A stretch of DNA of 64,000 nucleotides from Microbacterium sp. C5A9 (GCF_022627955.1 NZ_JABXGD010000002.1:310001-374000), one strand, 5' to 3'; shown: positions 51,106-60,438, numbered from the stretch's first letter. The notes: generated by a model from the sequence alone, not told the origin. Made by a program: numbers and translations.

Positions 51106-53070
51106 GTGCGTTTCGTATGGGCCGTGGTGGCCTTCGTGCTGGCCGCGGGACTGATCGGTGCAGGCATCGCCCAGCGAACCATTTTCCAAGGGCCGGCGAC
51201 CCAGAAGGTCGCGGTGGACGTCGCTGAACCCGCGCCTTTCGTGCTGATGGACGGCGACGTGCTGCGGGAGAACCCCGGAGCCCAGACCCTTCTGATCCGC
51301 GGGGACGGCGACATCTTCGCGGCATACGGTCGAACGGCCGACATGGAGGCCTGGCTCTCGGACACGGACTACAACCACGTCACGGCCGGATCCGACGGCG
51401 AGCTGGACGTGGAGTTCGTGGAGCCGACGGCCGACGCCGCTGCACCGGCGCCTGAGGAGACCCCGACCGACGGCGCTGCCGCCGAGACCCCGCCGGAGGG
51501 TGGCGAGGCCGCGGAGCCCGCAGGTCGCAACCCCGCAGGGTCTGACCTGTGGCTCGACTCCTTCTCCGACACGGACTCTCTGATCACCGACCTTCAGCTC
51601 CCCGAGGGTGTCAGCGTGCTGATCGCCTATGACGGCACCCAGGCTGCGCCCGACGACATCGTGGTGTCGTGGCCCCTCGACAACTCCACTCCTCTCGCGG
51701 GCCCCCTCATGGCGGCAGGCGCAGTGGTGCTGCTCGTCGGACTCGTCCTCTACGTGCTCGGCATCCGTCACCAGCGTCGTGGTCGCGGACCGCGACGCAA
51801 GGGTCCCGGACCCCTTCCCGTGACCGAGCCGATCGACCTCGCTCAGCTTCCGCCTGCGGAGCGCGCGGCGATCGAAGGCCCTGATTCGTCGGCGTCGCCC
51901 GATGCCGGCGAGGCAGACGAGCCGCAGTCGGAATCGGAGAACACGGAAGAGGCACGCCCTCGGTCCGACGGAGGGTCGAACGAGATGCGCACTCACGCGC
52001 CTGCGCGGCGACGTCGTCTGTTCGCGGTCCCGGCGATCGCACTCACGGCGTTGCTCGCGACCGGATGCTCCGCCGACTCCTGGCCGCAGTTCGGGGAGGG
52101 CACTCCGACTCCGACGCCCACCGCCACGGTGATCGCTCCGGACAACCAGAAGCCGCCGGCGGTGACCGAAGCTCAGGCGAAGCGGATCCTGCAGGATGCG
52201 ACGGCCACGATCAGTGAAGCCGATGCTGCGATGGACATCGACCTCGCAGGGACTCGACTCGACGGTCCGGCGTTGACCGCGCGGACCACGGAGTATGCGC
52301 TTCGCACAGCCCTGCCCGAGACGACTCCGCCGGCTGCCATCCCGACGGACGACGTCGAGGTCGTGCTTCCCGAAGCGACGGATCGCTGGCCGCGCACGGT
52401 GCTCATGCTGTCGAAGAGCGAGGGCGACGACACCGTTCCCCCTGTCATCCTGACGATGACGCAGCAGGATCCGTGGTCGGCGTACAAGATCACGAACATG
52501 GCCGAGATGTCCGCTGATGCCGTGTTCCCCGATGTGGCAGCCGCGTGGCTCGGCACGTCGCTCGTGCCCGATGACTCGGCCTTCCTCAGCGTTCCGCCGG
52601 GAGAGCTCGCGGCGACGTTCGCCGACGTGGTCGATGCCGGCGAGCAGAGCGCCGCCTACGGTCTCTTCGACGACCTGGCGCTGAACCTCGCGAAGTCGAT
52701 CCGCGACAGCCGACAGGCCGTGGTGCAGAACCTCGCGGACAACGGCGCCGCCGAGACGTCGCAGACGGCCTTCGACATCGCGCCGGCCGACTCTGCTCCG
52801 GTGTCTCTGACCACACTCGGCAGCGGTGCCATCGTGGCGGTGTCGCTCATCGACAACGAGACCGTGACTCCCACCTCGGCCGATGCGGTCATCCGCTTCG
52901 GTGAGAATGCCCAGGTCAAGGCCCTGACCGGTGTCACGGAGTCCGCCAAGGGCGTCACGACCCGTTACGAGTTCCAGCTGTTCTTCTCGGTCCCCGCTCA
53001 GGGATCGACCGAACAGATCCGACTCCTGGCCGTCCGTCAGGACCTTCTCTCCGCTGAGGTGCTCAAGTGA
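51106..53070 (+). CDS. large envelope protein with internal lipoprotein-like start
   Basis: This 654-residue protein has no domain I recognise. The first part has a membrane helix (about 3-24) and an extracytoplasmic region with an Ala/Glu/Pro-rich stretch, then a second helix (about 195-220). A charged cytoplasmic-looking linker follows (RHQRRGRG..., and Glu/Ser-rich). At residue 294 a Met starts [13 protein letters not shown], a hydrophobic stretch and a lipobox ending ATGC (Cys321), preceded by GGAGGG at 9-nt spacing. The remaining 330 residues look like a secreted domain with TPTPTPT linker. GAGGAG 7 nt before GTG 51106 fixes the main start. It is coupled to the thioredoxin-like gene by GTGA. 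Confidence 0.7.
   Translation: MRFVWAVVAFVLAAGLIGAGIAQRTIFQGPATQKVAVDVAEPAPFVLMDGDVLRENPGAQTLLIRGDGDIFAAYGRTADMEAWLSDTDYNHVTAGSDGELDVEFVEPTADAAAPAPEETPTDGAAAETPPEGGEAAEPAGRNPAGSDLWLDSFSDTDSLITDLQLPEGVSVLIAYDGTQAAPDDIVVSWPLDNSTPLAGPLMAAGAVVLLVGLVLYVLGIRHQRRGRGPRRKGPGPLPVTEPIDLAQLPPAERAAIEGPDSSASPDAGEADEPQSESENTEEARPRSDGGSNEMRTHAPARRRRLFAVPAIALTALLATGCSADSWPQFGEGTPTPTPTATVIAPDNQKPPAVTEAQAKRILQDATATISEADAAMDIDLAGTRLDGPALTARTTEYALRTALPETTPPAAIPTDDVEVVLPEATDRWPRTVLMLSKSEGDDTVPPVILTMTQQDPWSAYKITNMAEMSADAVFPDVAAAWLGTSLVPDDSAFLSVPPGELAATFADVVDAGEQSAAYGLFDDLALNLAKSIRDSRQAVVQNLADNGAAETSQTAFDIAPADSAPVSLTTLGSGAIVAVSLIDNETVTPTSADAVIRFGENAQVKALTGVTESAKGVTTRYEFQLFFSVPAQGSTEQIRLLAVRQDLLSAEVLK
51985..53070 (+). 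CDS. possible internal start giving a 361-residue lipoprotein
   Basis: An in-frame ATG at 51985 has GGAGGG at 51970-51975 and encodes a classic lipoprotein signal (Arg-rich start, hydrophobic core, LLATGC). Initiation here would give a separate secreted lipoprotein from the same mRNA. Whether the longer form, this one or both are made cannot be told from sequence. Confidence 0.4.
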   Translation: MRTHAPARRRRLFAVPAIALTALLATGCSADSWPQFGEGTPTPTPTATVIAPDNQKPPAVTEAQAKRILQDATATISEADAAMDIDLAGTRLDGPALTARTTEYALRTALPETTPPAAIPTDDVEVVLPEATDRWPRTVLMLSKSEGDDTVPPVILTMTQQDPWSAYKITNMAEMSADAVFPDVAAAWLGTSLVPDDSAFLSVPPGELAATFADVVDAGEQSAAYGLFDDLALNLAKSIRDSRQAVVQNLADNGAAETSQTAFDIAPADSAPVSLTTLGSGAIVAVSLIDNETVTPTSADAVIRFGENAQVKALTGVTESAKGVTTRYEFQLFFSVPAQGSTEQIRLLAVRQDLLSAEVLK

Positions 53071-54002
53071 CCGATATCTCTCCTGCGGCCCTTCGTGGCG
53101 CCGTCGACCTCTCCACCCTGCGCAACCGGCCGACGCCGCCTGCCGCCGGCGCGCCCGCGGCAGGCGGCGCCGTTCCCGACCTCGTGGTCGACGCCACGGA
53201 CGAGACCTTCGGGCAGATCCTCGAGATCTCTCGTTCGGTGCCCGTGGTCGTCGATCTGTGGGCGGAGTGGTGTGGCCCGTGCAAGCAGCTCAGCCCGATC
53301 ATCGAGAAGGTGACGCGTGAGCTCGGCGGCAAGGTCCTGCTCGCGAAGGTCGACGTGGACGCGAATCCGCAGCTCGCGCAGGGCTTCCGTGCCCAGTCGA
53401 TCCCGATGGTGGTCGCGCTGATCGCCGGGCAGCCGGTTCCCATGTTCACCGGTGCCGTTCCCGAGCAGCAGGTGCGCGAAGTGTTCGCACAGCTCCTGCA
53501 GCTGGCCGCGCAGAACGGTGTCACCGGCACGATTCCCGTCGCTGGCGACGACGGCTCCGCAGGCGAGGATGCGCCGACCGAGCCTCCCATGCCGCCGCTG
53601 CATGCCGAGGCCTTCGCTGCCATCGAGGTCGGTGACTACACGGCCGCGATCGCCGCGTACGAGAAGGCGTTGGCAGAGAATCCCCGCGACGAGGATGCGA
53701 TCGCTGGCCTGGGGCAGGTGCGTCTGCTCGATCGGGTTCAGAAGCTCGACCTGCACGAGGCGCGGGCGGCTGCCGCGGCCGCTCCGCTCGACCCCGAAGC
53801 CCAGTTCGCCGTCGCGGACCTCGATCTCGCCGGCGGTCACGTCGACGATGCGTTCGGCCGTCTTCTCGACCTGTTCGCACAGCTTCCCTCTGAGCAGCGC
53901 ACGCCGGTGCGCGAGAGGCTCATCGAGCTGTTCGGCGTGATCGGAGCCGCCGACCCGCGTGTGGTGTCCGCACGCAATCGACTCTCGTCGCTCCTGTTCT
54001 GA
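53067..54002 (+). CDS. thioredoxin-domain co-chaperone, YbbN (CnoX)-like
   Basis: This 311-residue protein joins a thioredoxin domain (about 36-145) with active site WCGPC (68-72) to a TPR-like helical region (about 180-300: AEAFAAIEVGDYTAAIAAYEKAL). In E. coli the analogous YbbN holds unfolding clients, transfers them to DnaK or GroEL and protects from oxidation; that copy lacks a redox-active CXXC, while here both cysteines are kept, so reductase activity is possible. It is coupled to the large envelope gene. Confidence 0.88.
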   Translation: MTDISPAALRGAVDLSTLRNRPTPPAAGAPAAGGAVPDLVVDATDETFGQILEISRSVPVVVDLWAEWCGPCKQLSPIIEKVTRELGGKVLLAKVDVDANPQLAQGFRAQSIPMVVALIAGQPVPMFTGAVPEQQVREVFAQLLQLAAQNGVTGTIPVAGDDGSAGEDAPTEPPMPPLHAEAFAAIEVGDYTAAIAAYEKALAENPRDEDAIAGLGQVRLLDRVQKLDLHEARAAAAAAPLDPEAQFAVADLDLAGGHVDDAFGRLLDLFAQLPSEQRTPVRERLIELFGVIGAADPRVVSARNRLSSLLF

Positions 54003-54006
54003 GCAG

Positions 54007-54042
54007 CGTGCCGACGGTCAGCCGTGGCTGACCGTCGGCACG
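54007..54042. terminator. bidirectional hairpin overlapping the glgB 3' end
   Basis: A perfect 15-bp inverted repeat with a 6-nt loop (CCGTGG) covers 54007-54042, 4 bp after the thioredoxin-like stop. The stop and last codons of convergent glgB lie inside it. No long T-run follows, so termination efficiency is uncertain. Confidence 0.65.
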
Positions 54043-56222
54043 TGCGGGTCGCTCTCGTGACGCAGCCAGATCGTCGAGAGAGCGGGCAGTGTGATGGTCG
54101 ACACCGCCGAGCCGTCGTCGCCACTGCGCGCGACGACCATGCCGAGGTTGCCTGACCCGCGGCCCCCGTACTCTGCGGCGTCCGTGTTGAGGATCTCGTG
54201 CCAGACCCCTTCACGGGGAAGGCTCAGCCGGTAGCCGGTGCGCTCGACCCCGGCGAAGTTGCTGATGACGACGACCCGGCCTCCGTGGGCGTCACGACGC
54301 TCGAACGCGATGATGTTCGGGTCCCAGGTGGGAGCACCGAGACGTGAGAAGCACGAGCCGTCGTTGTCGCGTTCCCACAGGGGCGACTGCGCGCGATAGG
54401 TGTGGTTGAGCTGTCCGACGAAGTCCTGCAGTTGCGCGTGCGAGGGCTGCTCGAGGAGCCACCAGTCGAGCTCGCGAGACTCTGACCACTCCGCGAGCTG
54501 ACCGAACTCCTGCCCCATGAAGAGGAGCTTCTTGCCGGGGTGACCCCACATGTAGGCGAGATACGCTCGGACGTTCGCGAGCTTGTGCCAATGATCTCCC
54601 GGCATCTTCGCCAGCAGGCTGCCCTTGCCGTGCACGACCTCGTCGTGACTGATGGGGAGCAGGTAGTTCTCTCCGAACGCGTACACGAACGAGAACGTCA
54701 TCTCGCCTTCGTGATGGGCGCGGTACACCGGATCCCGTTCGATGTACTGCAGCGAGTCGTTCATCCAGCCCATGTTCCACTTGAACCCGAAACCGAGTCC
54801 GGCGTGGTCCGTCGGCGCGGTGACGCCGGGGAAGCTCGTGGACTCCTCGGCGATCATGAGAACGCCGGGGTGCAGACGGTAGGCGGTGGCGTTGACCTCC
54901 TGGAGGAAGCGGATGGCTTCGAGATTCTCGCGCCCGCCATGGATGTTCGGTTCCCACTCGCCGTCGTTGCGGGAGTAGTCGAGATACAGCATCGATGCGA
55001 CCGCATCGACGCGGAGTCCGTCGATATGGAACTCCTGCAGCCAGTACAGCGCGTTCGCGACGAGGAAGCCGCGCACTTCGGGGCGGCCGTAATCGAAGAT
55101 CAGCGTGCCCCAGTCCTGGTGCTCGCCGCGTCGAGGGTCGGGGTGCTCGTAGAGCGGCTGCCCGTCGAACCTCGCGAGGGCGAACGCATCCTTCGGGAAA
55201 TGCCCCGGTACCCAGTCCAAAAGCACACCGATGCCGGCCTGATGCAGGCGGTCGATCAGGTACCTCAGGTCGTCAGGACTTCCGAAGCGACTGGTCGGGG
55301 CGTAGTAGCCGCTGACCTGATAGCCCCAGGACCCCCCGAACGGATGCTCGGCGAGAGGCATGAACTCCACGTGCGTGAACCCGGCGTCCGTGACATGGGC
55401 GATGAGCTGATCGGCCGCGTCGCGATAGCCGAGACCGGCGCGCCAGGATCCGAGGTGCACCTCATAGACGGACAGCGGCTGCGCCACCGCATGCGTGGCT
55501 GCGCGCCGGGTCATCCAGGCGCCGTCCGACCAGGCGTAGGTGGACTGCGCGACCACCGATGCGGTCTCCGGCGGCACCTGCGCCGCCTGCGCCATGGGGT
55601 CGGCCTTGAAGATCCACGCGCCGTCGCGGGTCCTGATCTCGAACTTGTATGTGGTTCCCACCGTGACACCGGGGATGAACAGCTCCCAGATCCCGCTCAC
55701 ACCCATCGACCGCATGGCGTGCGCGTCGCCGTTCCAGCCGTTGTGGTCGCCTACGACGCGTACCGCGGTGGCGTTCGGTGCCCAGACCGCGAACGCCACG
55801 CCGTTCTCACCGTCGTGGACACGCGGGTGTGCTCCGAGAACCTCCCAGAGACGCTCATGGCGCCCCTCGGCGATCAGATGCAGGTCGATGTCGCCGAGGG
55901 TCGGGACGTGGCGGTACGGGTCTTCGCTGATCGTCTCCTCGTCTTCTCCGTACGCGGTCGCGAGGCGATACGGGACGGGCCCGCCCTCGTGCTGCGCCTC
56001 CCAGATGCCGTGCGCCGTGTGGTGGAGCTCGAGTCGTGTGCCGTCGCGGAAGACCGCGGCCACCGTGGTGGCGAGCGGCCGTCGAGCGCGGATGACGGTG
56101 ACCGTGCGGTCGGTCGCATCGGTGTGCGGATGGGCGCCGAGCACCGAATGCGGATCGTGGTGCTCTCCTGCGGCGACCGCCGCCCAGTCCGACGACGCGG
56201 TCACATCTTCGACGTAGCTCAT
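54018..56222 (-). CDS. glgB: 1,4-alpha-glucan branching enzyme
   Basis: GlgB adds alpha-1,6 branches to glycogen. The 734-residue protein has an N-terminal carbohydrate-binding region, then the GH13 barrel: the nucleophile Asp is in GLRVDAVASMLYLDYSR, the acid Glu in MIAEESTSFPGV, and the third Asp in SHDEVVHGKGSL. FVGQEFGQLAEW is typical of bacterial branching enzymes. The ATG overlaps the glgE stop by 4 bp (ATGA), so it is translated from the glgE mRNA. Confidence 0.96.
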   Translation of the reverse strand: MSYVEDVTASSDWAAVAAGEHHDPHSVLGAHPHTDATDRTVTVIRARRPLATTVAAVFRDGTRLELHHTAHGIWEAQHEGGPVPYRLATAYGEDEETISEDPYRHVPTLGDIDLHLIAEGRHERLWEVLGAHPRVHDGENGVAFAVWAPNATAVRVVGDHNGWNGDAHAMRSMGVSGIWELFIPGVTVGTTYKFEIRTRDGAWIFKADPMAQAAQVPPETASVVAQSTYAWSDGAWMTRRAATHAVAQPLSVYEVHLGSWRAGLGYRDAADQLIAHVTDAGFTHVEFMPLAEHPFGGSWGYQVSGYYAPTSRFGSPDDLRYLIDRLHQAGIGVLLDWVPGHFPKDAFALARFDGQPLYEHPDPRRGEHQDWGTLIFDYGRPEVRGFLVANALYWLQEFHIDGLRVDAVASMLYLDYSRNDGEWEPNIHGGRENLEAIRFLQEVNATAYRLHPGVLMIAEESTSFPGVTAPTDHAGLGFGFKWNMGWMNDSLQYIERDPVYRAHHEGEMTFSFVYAFGENYLLPISHDEVVHGKGSLLAKMPGDHWHKLANVRAYLAYMWGHPGKKLLFMGQEFGQLAEWSESRELDWWLLEQPSHAQLQDFVGQLNHTYRAQSPLWERDNDGSCFSRLGAPTWDPNIIAFERRDAHGGRVVVISNFAGVERTGYRLSLPREGVWHEILNTDAAEYGGRGSGNLGMVVARSGDDGSAVSTITLPALSTIWLRHESDPHVPTVSHG

Positions 56223-58294
56223 GCTCGTTCCCTCACCTTCAGGATGTGCACCGGCTCGGCGAACGCGTCGAGTCGCACATAGTTGTGGTCGGCCCAGGTC
56301 CAGACGTCTCCGGTGAGAAGGTCCTCGACCTCGAACGTCTCGCCGGGTGCCACACCCCACAGGGTGGTGTCGAGATGGACCGTCGTCTCGCGCACCGAAT
56401 GCGGATCGACGTTGGCCACGACGATGATGGTGTCGGACGTGCCGGTGCCCGTGAAGGCGGCATCGAGATGCTTGCTGTAGACCAGCACCGCGTCGTCATC
56501 GCTCCAGTGCACCGACAGGTTGCGGAGCTGCCGGAGGGCAGGATGCGCTCGTCGGATCTCGTTCAGGCGGCGCAGGAGGGGGGCCAACGAGTCGCCCGCC
56601 GCTTCGGCGCCCTCCCAATCGCGGAACTTGAACTCGTACTTCTCGTTGTCGATGTTCTCTTCGGAGCCGGGACGGGCCACGTTCTCATAGAGCTCGTACC
56701 CCGCGTACACGCCGTACACCGGTGCAGCCGTGGCGCCGATGCACGCACGGATCCGGTACGCCGCGCGCCCGCCGAACTGCAGGTACTCGGTGAGGATGTC
56801 GTGGGTGTTCACGAACAGGTTCGGGCGCATGTAGTCGCTCGTCTCGTGCGACACGCTGGTGAGGAACTCCTCGAGCTCGGCCTTCGTGTTGCGCCACGTG
56901 AAGTAGCTGTAGCTCTGCTGGAATCCGACCGCGGCGAGCGCGCGCATGACGGCGGGGCGGGTGAAGGCCTCCGCGAGGAAGATCACGTCGGGATCGGCCG
57001 CGTTCACAGTGGCGATCAGCCACTCCCAGAACTGCAGGGGCTTGGTGTGAGGATTGTCGACGCGGAAGATCTTGACGCCTTCGCGTACCCAGTGCTGCAC
57101 CACGCGCAGCATCTCCTGGTAGATCCCCTCCGGATCGTTGTCGAAGTTCAGCGGGTAGATGTCCTGGTACTTCTTCGGCGGGTTCTCGGCGTATGCGATG
57201 GTGCCGTCGGGAAGCGTCGTGAACCACTCCGGGTGCTCGGCGACCCAGGGGTGATCGGGCGACGCCTGGAGGGCGAGGTCGAGCGCCACCTCGAGGCCCT
57301 CGGCACGTGCCGCGCGTACGAAGGCCCGGAAGTCGGCCGGCTTGCCGAGTTCGGGGTGGATCGCATCGTGACCGCCCTCGGCCACTCCGATCGCATACGG
57401 CGAACCGGGATCACCGGGCTCGGTGACCAGGGTGTTGTTGCGCCCCTTGCGGTTCGTCGAGCCGATGGGATGGATCGGAACCAGGTAGATGACGTCGAAG
57501 CCCATCGCGGCGACGGCGGGCAGCCGTCTGGCGGCGGTGCGGAACGTGCCGCTCTTGATCGTGCCGTCCTTGAGGCGCTTCGCCCCTTCGGACCGGGGGA
57601 AGAACTCGTACCAGGCGCCGACACCGGCCGCAGTCCGCTCGACGTGCAGCGTGTGCGCGTCCGACGCGGAACGCAGGGTCGTCAGCGGTCGGTCGGCGAA
57701 GAAGCGGGCGAGCTCGGGATCGGTGGAGACAGCTGTCGTGATGGCGGCATCGCCGGTCGACAGCGAGGCGGCATCGGCGCTGAGACGCTTGCGCTGCGAC
57801 AGCGGCCGGTCCTTCTCGGTCGCGGCACGAGTGAGGATCTCAGCCCCGAGCGCGGCCATCACCGGGACGTCGACCCCGGCGGCCACCTTCACCTCGGCGG
57901 CGTGCGCCCAGGTCGCGAAGTCGTCGGAGAACGCCTCGAATCGGAAAGTCCACTCGCCCTGGAGATCGATGGCGATCTCGGCGCTCCATCTGTCTGTGCC
58001 GTCGAGCCGCGGTGCGAGGCGGTGCAGAGACTCCTCACCCTCGGGAGAGGTCAACCGAAGCTGCACGCCGATCAGGTCATGCCCTTCCCGGAAGGCGACC
58101 ACGCTGAAGGGGACGACCTCACCCACGAAGGCCTTCGGCGCGAATCCCCCCGGGACCGCGGGCGTCGCGTGGAGCAGCGGTATCCGTGTGGCCCGCAGGG
58201 GTCTTCCCTCGGACACTGCGCCGAGGGGGCGCAGGGGGATCTGAGCGGGACTCCGGAGAGCCTTCGGGCTGGTGTTGCTCGTGCGTGCGACCAC
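56219..58294 (-). CDS. glgE: alpha-1,4-glucan:maltose-1-phosphate maltosyltransferase
   Basis: GlgE extends alpha-glucan with maltose 1-phosphate, part of the actinobacterial trehalose-to-glycogen route. The 691-residue GH13 protein has FRVDNPHTKPLQFWEWLI (nucleophile Asp, family-specific), the acid FLAEAFTRP, and VNTHDILTEYL. An N-terminal beta domain precedes the barrel. The GTG at 58294 lies exactly 6 nt after TACATT, which decides the start; longer frames would extend it without reason. It precedes glgB. Confidence 0.95.
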   Translation of the reverse strand: MVARTSNTSPKALRSPAQIPLRPLGAVSEGRPLRATRIPLLHATPAVPGGFAPKAFVGEVVPFSVVAFREGHDLIGVQLRLTSPEGEESLHRLAPRLDGTDRWSAEIAIDLQGEWTFRFEAFSDDFATWAHAAEVKVAAGVDVPVMAALGAEILTRAATEKDRPLSQRKRLSADAASLSTGDAAITTAVSTDPELARFFADRPLTTLRSASDAHTLHVERTAAGVGAWYEFFPRSEGAKRLKDGTIKSGTFRTAARRLPAVAAMGFDVIYLVPIHPIGSTNRKGRNNTLVTEPGDPGSPYAIGVAEGGHDAIHPELGKPADFRAFVRAARAEGLEVALDLALQASPDHPWVAEHPEWFTTLPDGTIAYAENPPKKYQDIYPLNFDNDPEGIYQEMLRVVQHWVREGVKIFRVDNPHTKPLQFWEWLIATVNAADPDVIFLAEAFTRPAVMRALAAVGFQQSYSYFTWRNTKAELEEFLTSVSHETSDYMRPNLFVNTHDILTEYLQFGGRAAYRIRACIGATAAPVYGVYAGYELYENVARPGSEENIDNEKYEFKFRDWEGAEAAGDSLAPLLRRLNEIRRAHPALRQLRNLSVHWSDDDAVLVYSKHLDAAFTGTGTSDTIIVVANVDPHSVRETTVHLDTTLWGVAPGETFEVEDLLTGDVWTWADHNYVRLDAFAEPVHILKVRERA

Positions 58295-58300
58295 CCCCCG

Positions 58301-58306
58301 AATGTA
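58301..58306 (-). promoter_or_regulatory. -10 element of glgE-glgB (leaderless geometry)
   Basis: TACATT on the minus strand is followed by exactly 6 nt and the GTG at 58294. It lies about 55 bp after the glgX stop. Confidence 0.55.
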
Positions 58307-58359
58307 CCGCGACCGCACCTCACCGGGTAGCGCGGCGGGCGGCTGCGGCGCGCCGCGCA

Positions 58360-60432
58360 TCATTCCACGCGGAACAGTCGCATGGATGTGCCCGGGATGG
58401 GGAGGATGTCGCCGGGGGCGTAGGTCTCGCCCTCGGTCGTCGGCCTCTCATCGGCGCTGGACCACAGCGACACGAAGCGGGTCGCGTCCTCGAGTTCGTC
58501 GGGCAGGCGCACGTCGATCGGCGATTCCGTGCCGTGCACGATGAGGAGGATGCGGTTGGCCGCCTCACGGTCGGGCGTAGATGCGGCGACGTACTGCAGC
58601 GTGCGGTTCCCGGGATCCGTCCACTGCTCGCTCTCCATCGTCTCGCCGTTCTGATCGAACCAGTCCATGACGGAGGCGTTGGGGATGTGCTCGCCGAGTC
58701 GCGCATAGCGGCTCGGGCGCAGCGCCGGGTTCTCCGCGCGCAGGTGGATCAGCCGCGTCACGTGCGCACGCAGATCCTCCTGCCAGGGTTCCGGATCCCA
58801 GCCGAGCCAGGTCATCGCCGAGTCCTGCGCGTAGGCGTTGTTGTTCCCGCGCTGCGTGCGCCCGACCTCGTCGCCCGCGGTGAGCATCGGGATCCCTGCG
58901 GACAGCAGGAGGGTGCCCAGCAGGTTGCGCATCGCCTTTCGTCGAGCGGCGAGGATCGCGGGGTCGTCCGTGGGTCCCTCGATCCCGTGGTTGAAGGCGC
59001 GATTCATGTCGGCCCCGTCGCGGTTCTGCTCGCCGTTCGCCTCGTTGTGCTTGACGTCGTACGACACGAGGTCGTGCAGGGTGAAGCCGTCGTGGGCCGT
59101 CACGAAGTTGATGCTCGCGAGAGGGCCGCGCTCGTCAGCGAACGTGTTCGACGAGCCCGCGAGTCGTGTGGCGAAGCCGCCGATGCCGACCGGTGCGGAG
59201 GCTCGGCGTGCGTAGTCGATGTCGCTCAGCCAGAAGTTGCGGACGCGATCACGGTATCGGTCGTTCCACTCCAACCACCCCTTCGGGAAGTTGCCCGTCT
59301 GCCACCCGCCCAGACCCACATCCCAGGGCTCGGCGATGAGCTTCGTATCCCGGAGGACGGGATCGTTCGCGATCGCCGTGAGCAGGGGGTGCTCGGGGGT
59401 GTACGTGTGGGAGGCATCGCGCGCGATCGCGGTCGCGAGATCGAACCGGAACCCGTCGATCTGCATATCCTCGGCCCAGTAGCGCAGCGAATCGAGCACG
59501 AGACGCGCCCCGGCATCCGTGGAGGTGTCGAGCGTGTTGCCGCATCCGGTCGTGTCGATGTAGGCGCCAGAGGGGTCCTGCCGGTAGTAGCTCGCGTTGT
59601 CGATGCCGCGAAGGCTCGATCGCGGCCCCCCGAGTCCTTCCTCCGAGGTGTGGTTGTACACGACGTCGAGGATCACCTCGAGTCCTGCCTCGTGCAAAAG
59701 CCGCACCATGCCCTTGAACTCGGCGAGCACCGCTTCGGGGCCGCCCTTGCGCGCGTCCTCGGTCGCGTAGGCGTTGTGGGGTGTGAAGAAGTTGAGGGTG
59801 TTGTACCCCCAGTAGTTGGTGAGGCCGCGCTCGAGAAGACGGGGTTCCGGAACGAAGGCATGCACGGGGAGAAGCTCGATCGAGGTGATGCCCAGCTCGT
59901 GGAAGTACTCGATCATCGCCGGATGGGCGAGTCCGGCGTAGGTGCCGTGCAGAGCGGGCGGGACATCGGGCTGCCGCTTGGTCAGTCCCTTCAGATGCCC
60001 TTCGTAGATGACCGTCCGATCGAGGGGGATGCGTGGTTTGACCGAATCGCCCCAATCGAAGCCGTCGACGATGACGACGGACCGCCACTCCTCGTAGCCG
60101 TCGCCCTGGGCGAGACCCCGTGCGTAGGGATCGAGCAGGAGCGTCTCGGGGTTGAACGTGTTGCCGGGTCCGTGCGGGCCACCCACCCGGATGGCGTACC
60201 TCGTACCCGGTTGCAGCAAGTCGGTGGTGACCTCCCAGACGCCCCCGGGGAGGCGTTCGAGGTCGACCTGATCGGTCACCCAGTCCAGGTCCGTGGAGTC
60301 GAAGACGACGAGCTCGATGGACGACGCGTTCTGCGACCAGACGCGGAGGGTTCCGACGCCGTCGTGAAGGCGAACGCCGAGGTTGTCGAGTGCAGTACCG
60401 CCGGGCACGGTGATGTCTCGGATCGCGGGCAT
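58360..60432 (-). CDS. glgX: glycogen debranching enzyme
   Basis: GlgX cleaves alpha-1,6 branches of glycogen. The 690-residue GH13 protein has the isoamylase-type N-terminal domain, then the catalytic motifs DGFRFDLATAIARD (nucleophile), LIAEPWDVGLGG (acid/base) and NFVTAHDGFTLHDLVSYD. The ATG at 60432 is exactly 6 nt after TATGGT, which supports it over a GTG 39 bases upstream. It lies 65 bp before glgE on the same strand but each has its own promoter-like element. Confidence 0.95.
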   Translation of the reverse strand: MPAIRDITVPGGTALDNLGVRLHDGVGTLRVWSQNASSIELVVFDSTDLDWVTDQVDLERLPGGVWEVTTDLLQPGTRYAIRVGGPHGPGNTFNPETLLLDPYARGLAQGDGYEEWRSVVIVDGFDWGDSVKPRIPLDRTVIYEGHLKGLTKRQPDVPPALHGTYAGLAHPAMIEYFHELGITSIELLPVHAFVPEPRLLERGLTNYWGYNTLNFFTPHNAYATEDARKGGPEAVLAEFKGMVRLLHEAGLEVILDVVYNHTSEEGLGGPRSSLRGIDNASYYRQDPSGAYIDTTGCGNTLDTSTDAGARLVLDSLRYWAEDMQIDGFRFDLATAIARDASHTYTPEHPLLTAIANDPVLRDTKLIAEPWDVGLGGWQTGNFPKGWLEWNDRYRDRVRNFWLSDIDYARRASAPVGIGGFATRLAGSSNTFADERGPLASINFVTAHDGFTLHDLVSYDVKHNEANGEQNRDGADMNRAFNHGIEGPTDDPAILAARRKAMRNLLGTLLLSAGIPMLTAGDEVGRTQRGNNNAYAQDSAMTWLGWDPEPWQEDLRAHVTRLIHLRAENPALRPSRYARLGEHIPNASVMDWFDQNGETMESEQWTDPGNRTLQYVAASTPDREAANRILLIVHGTESPIDVRLPDELEDATRFVSLWSSADERPTTEGETYAPGDILPIPGTSMRLFRVE

Positions 60433-60438
60433 GAATAC

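Noticed and set aside
56246..58330. Open frame of about 690 codons on the plus strand opposite glgE
   Set aside because: It is antisense to a clear GH13 enzyme, reads as Arg/Val/Gly/Glu-rich sequence without domain motifs, and is expected in DNA with very high GC at third positions.
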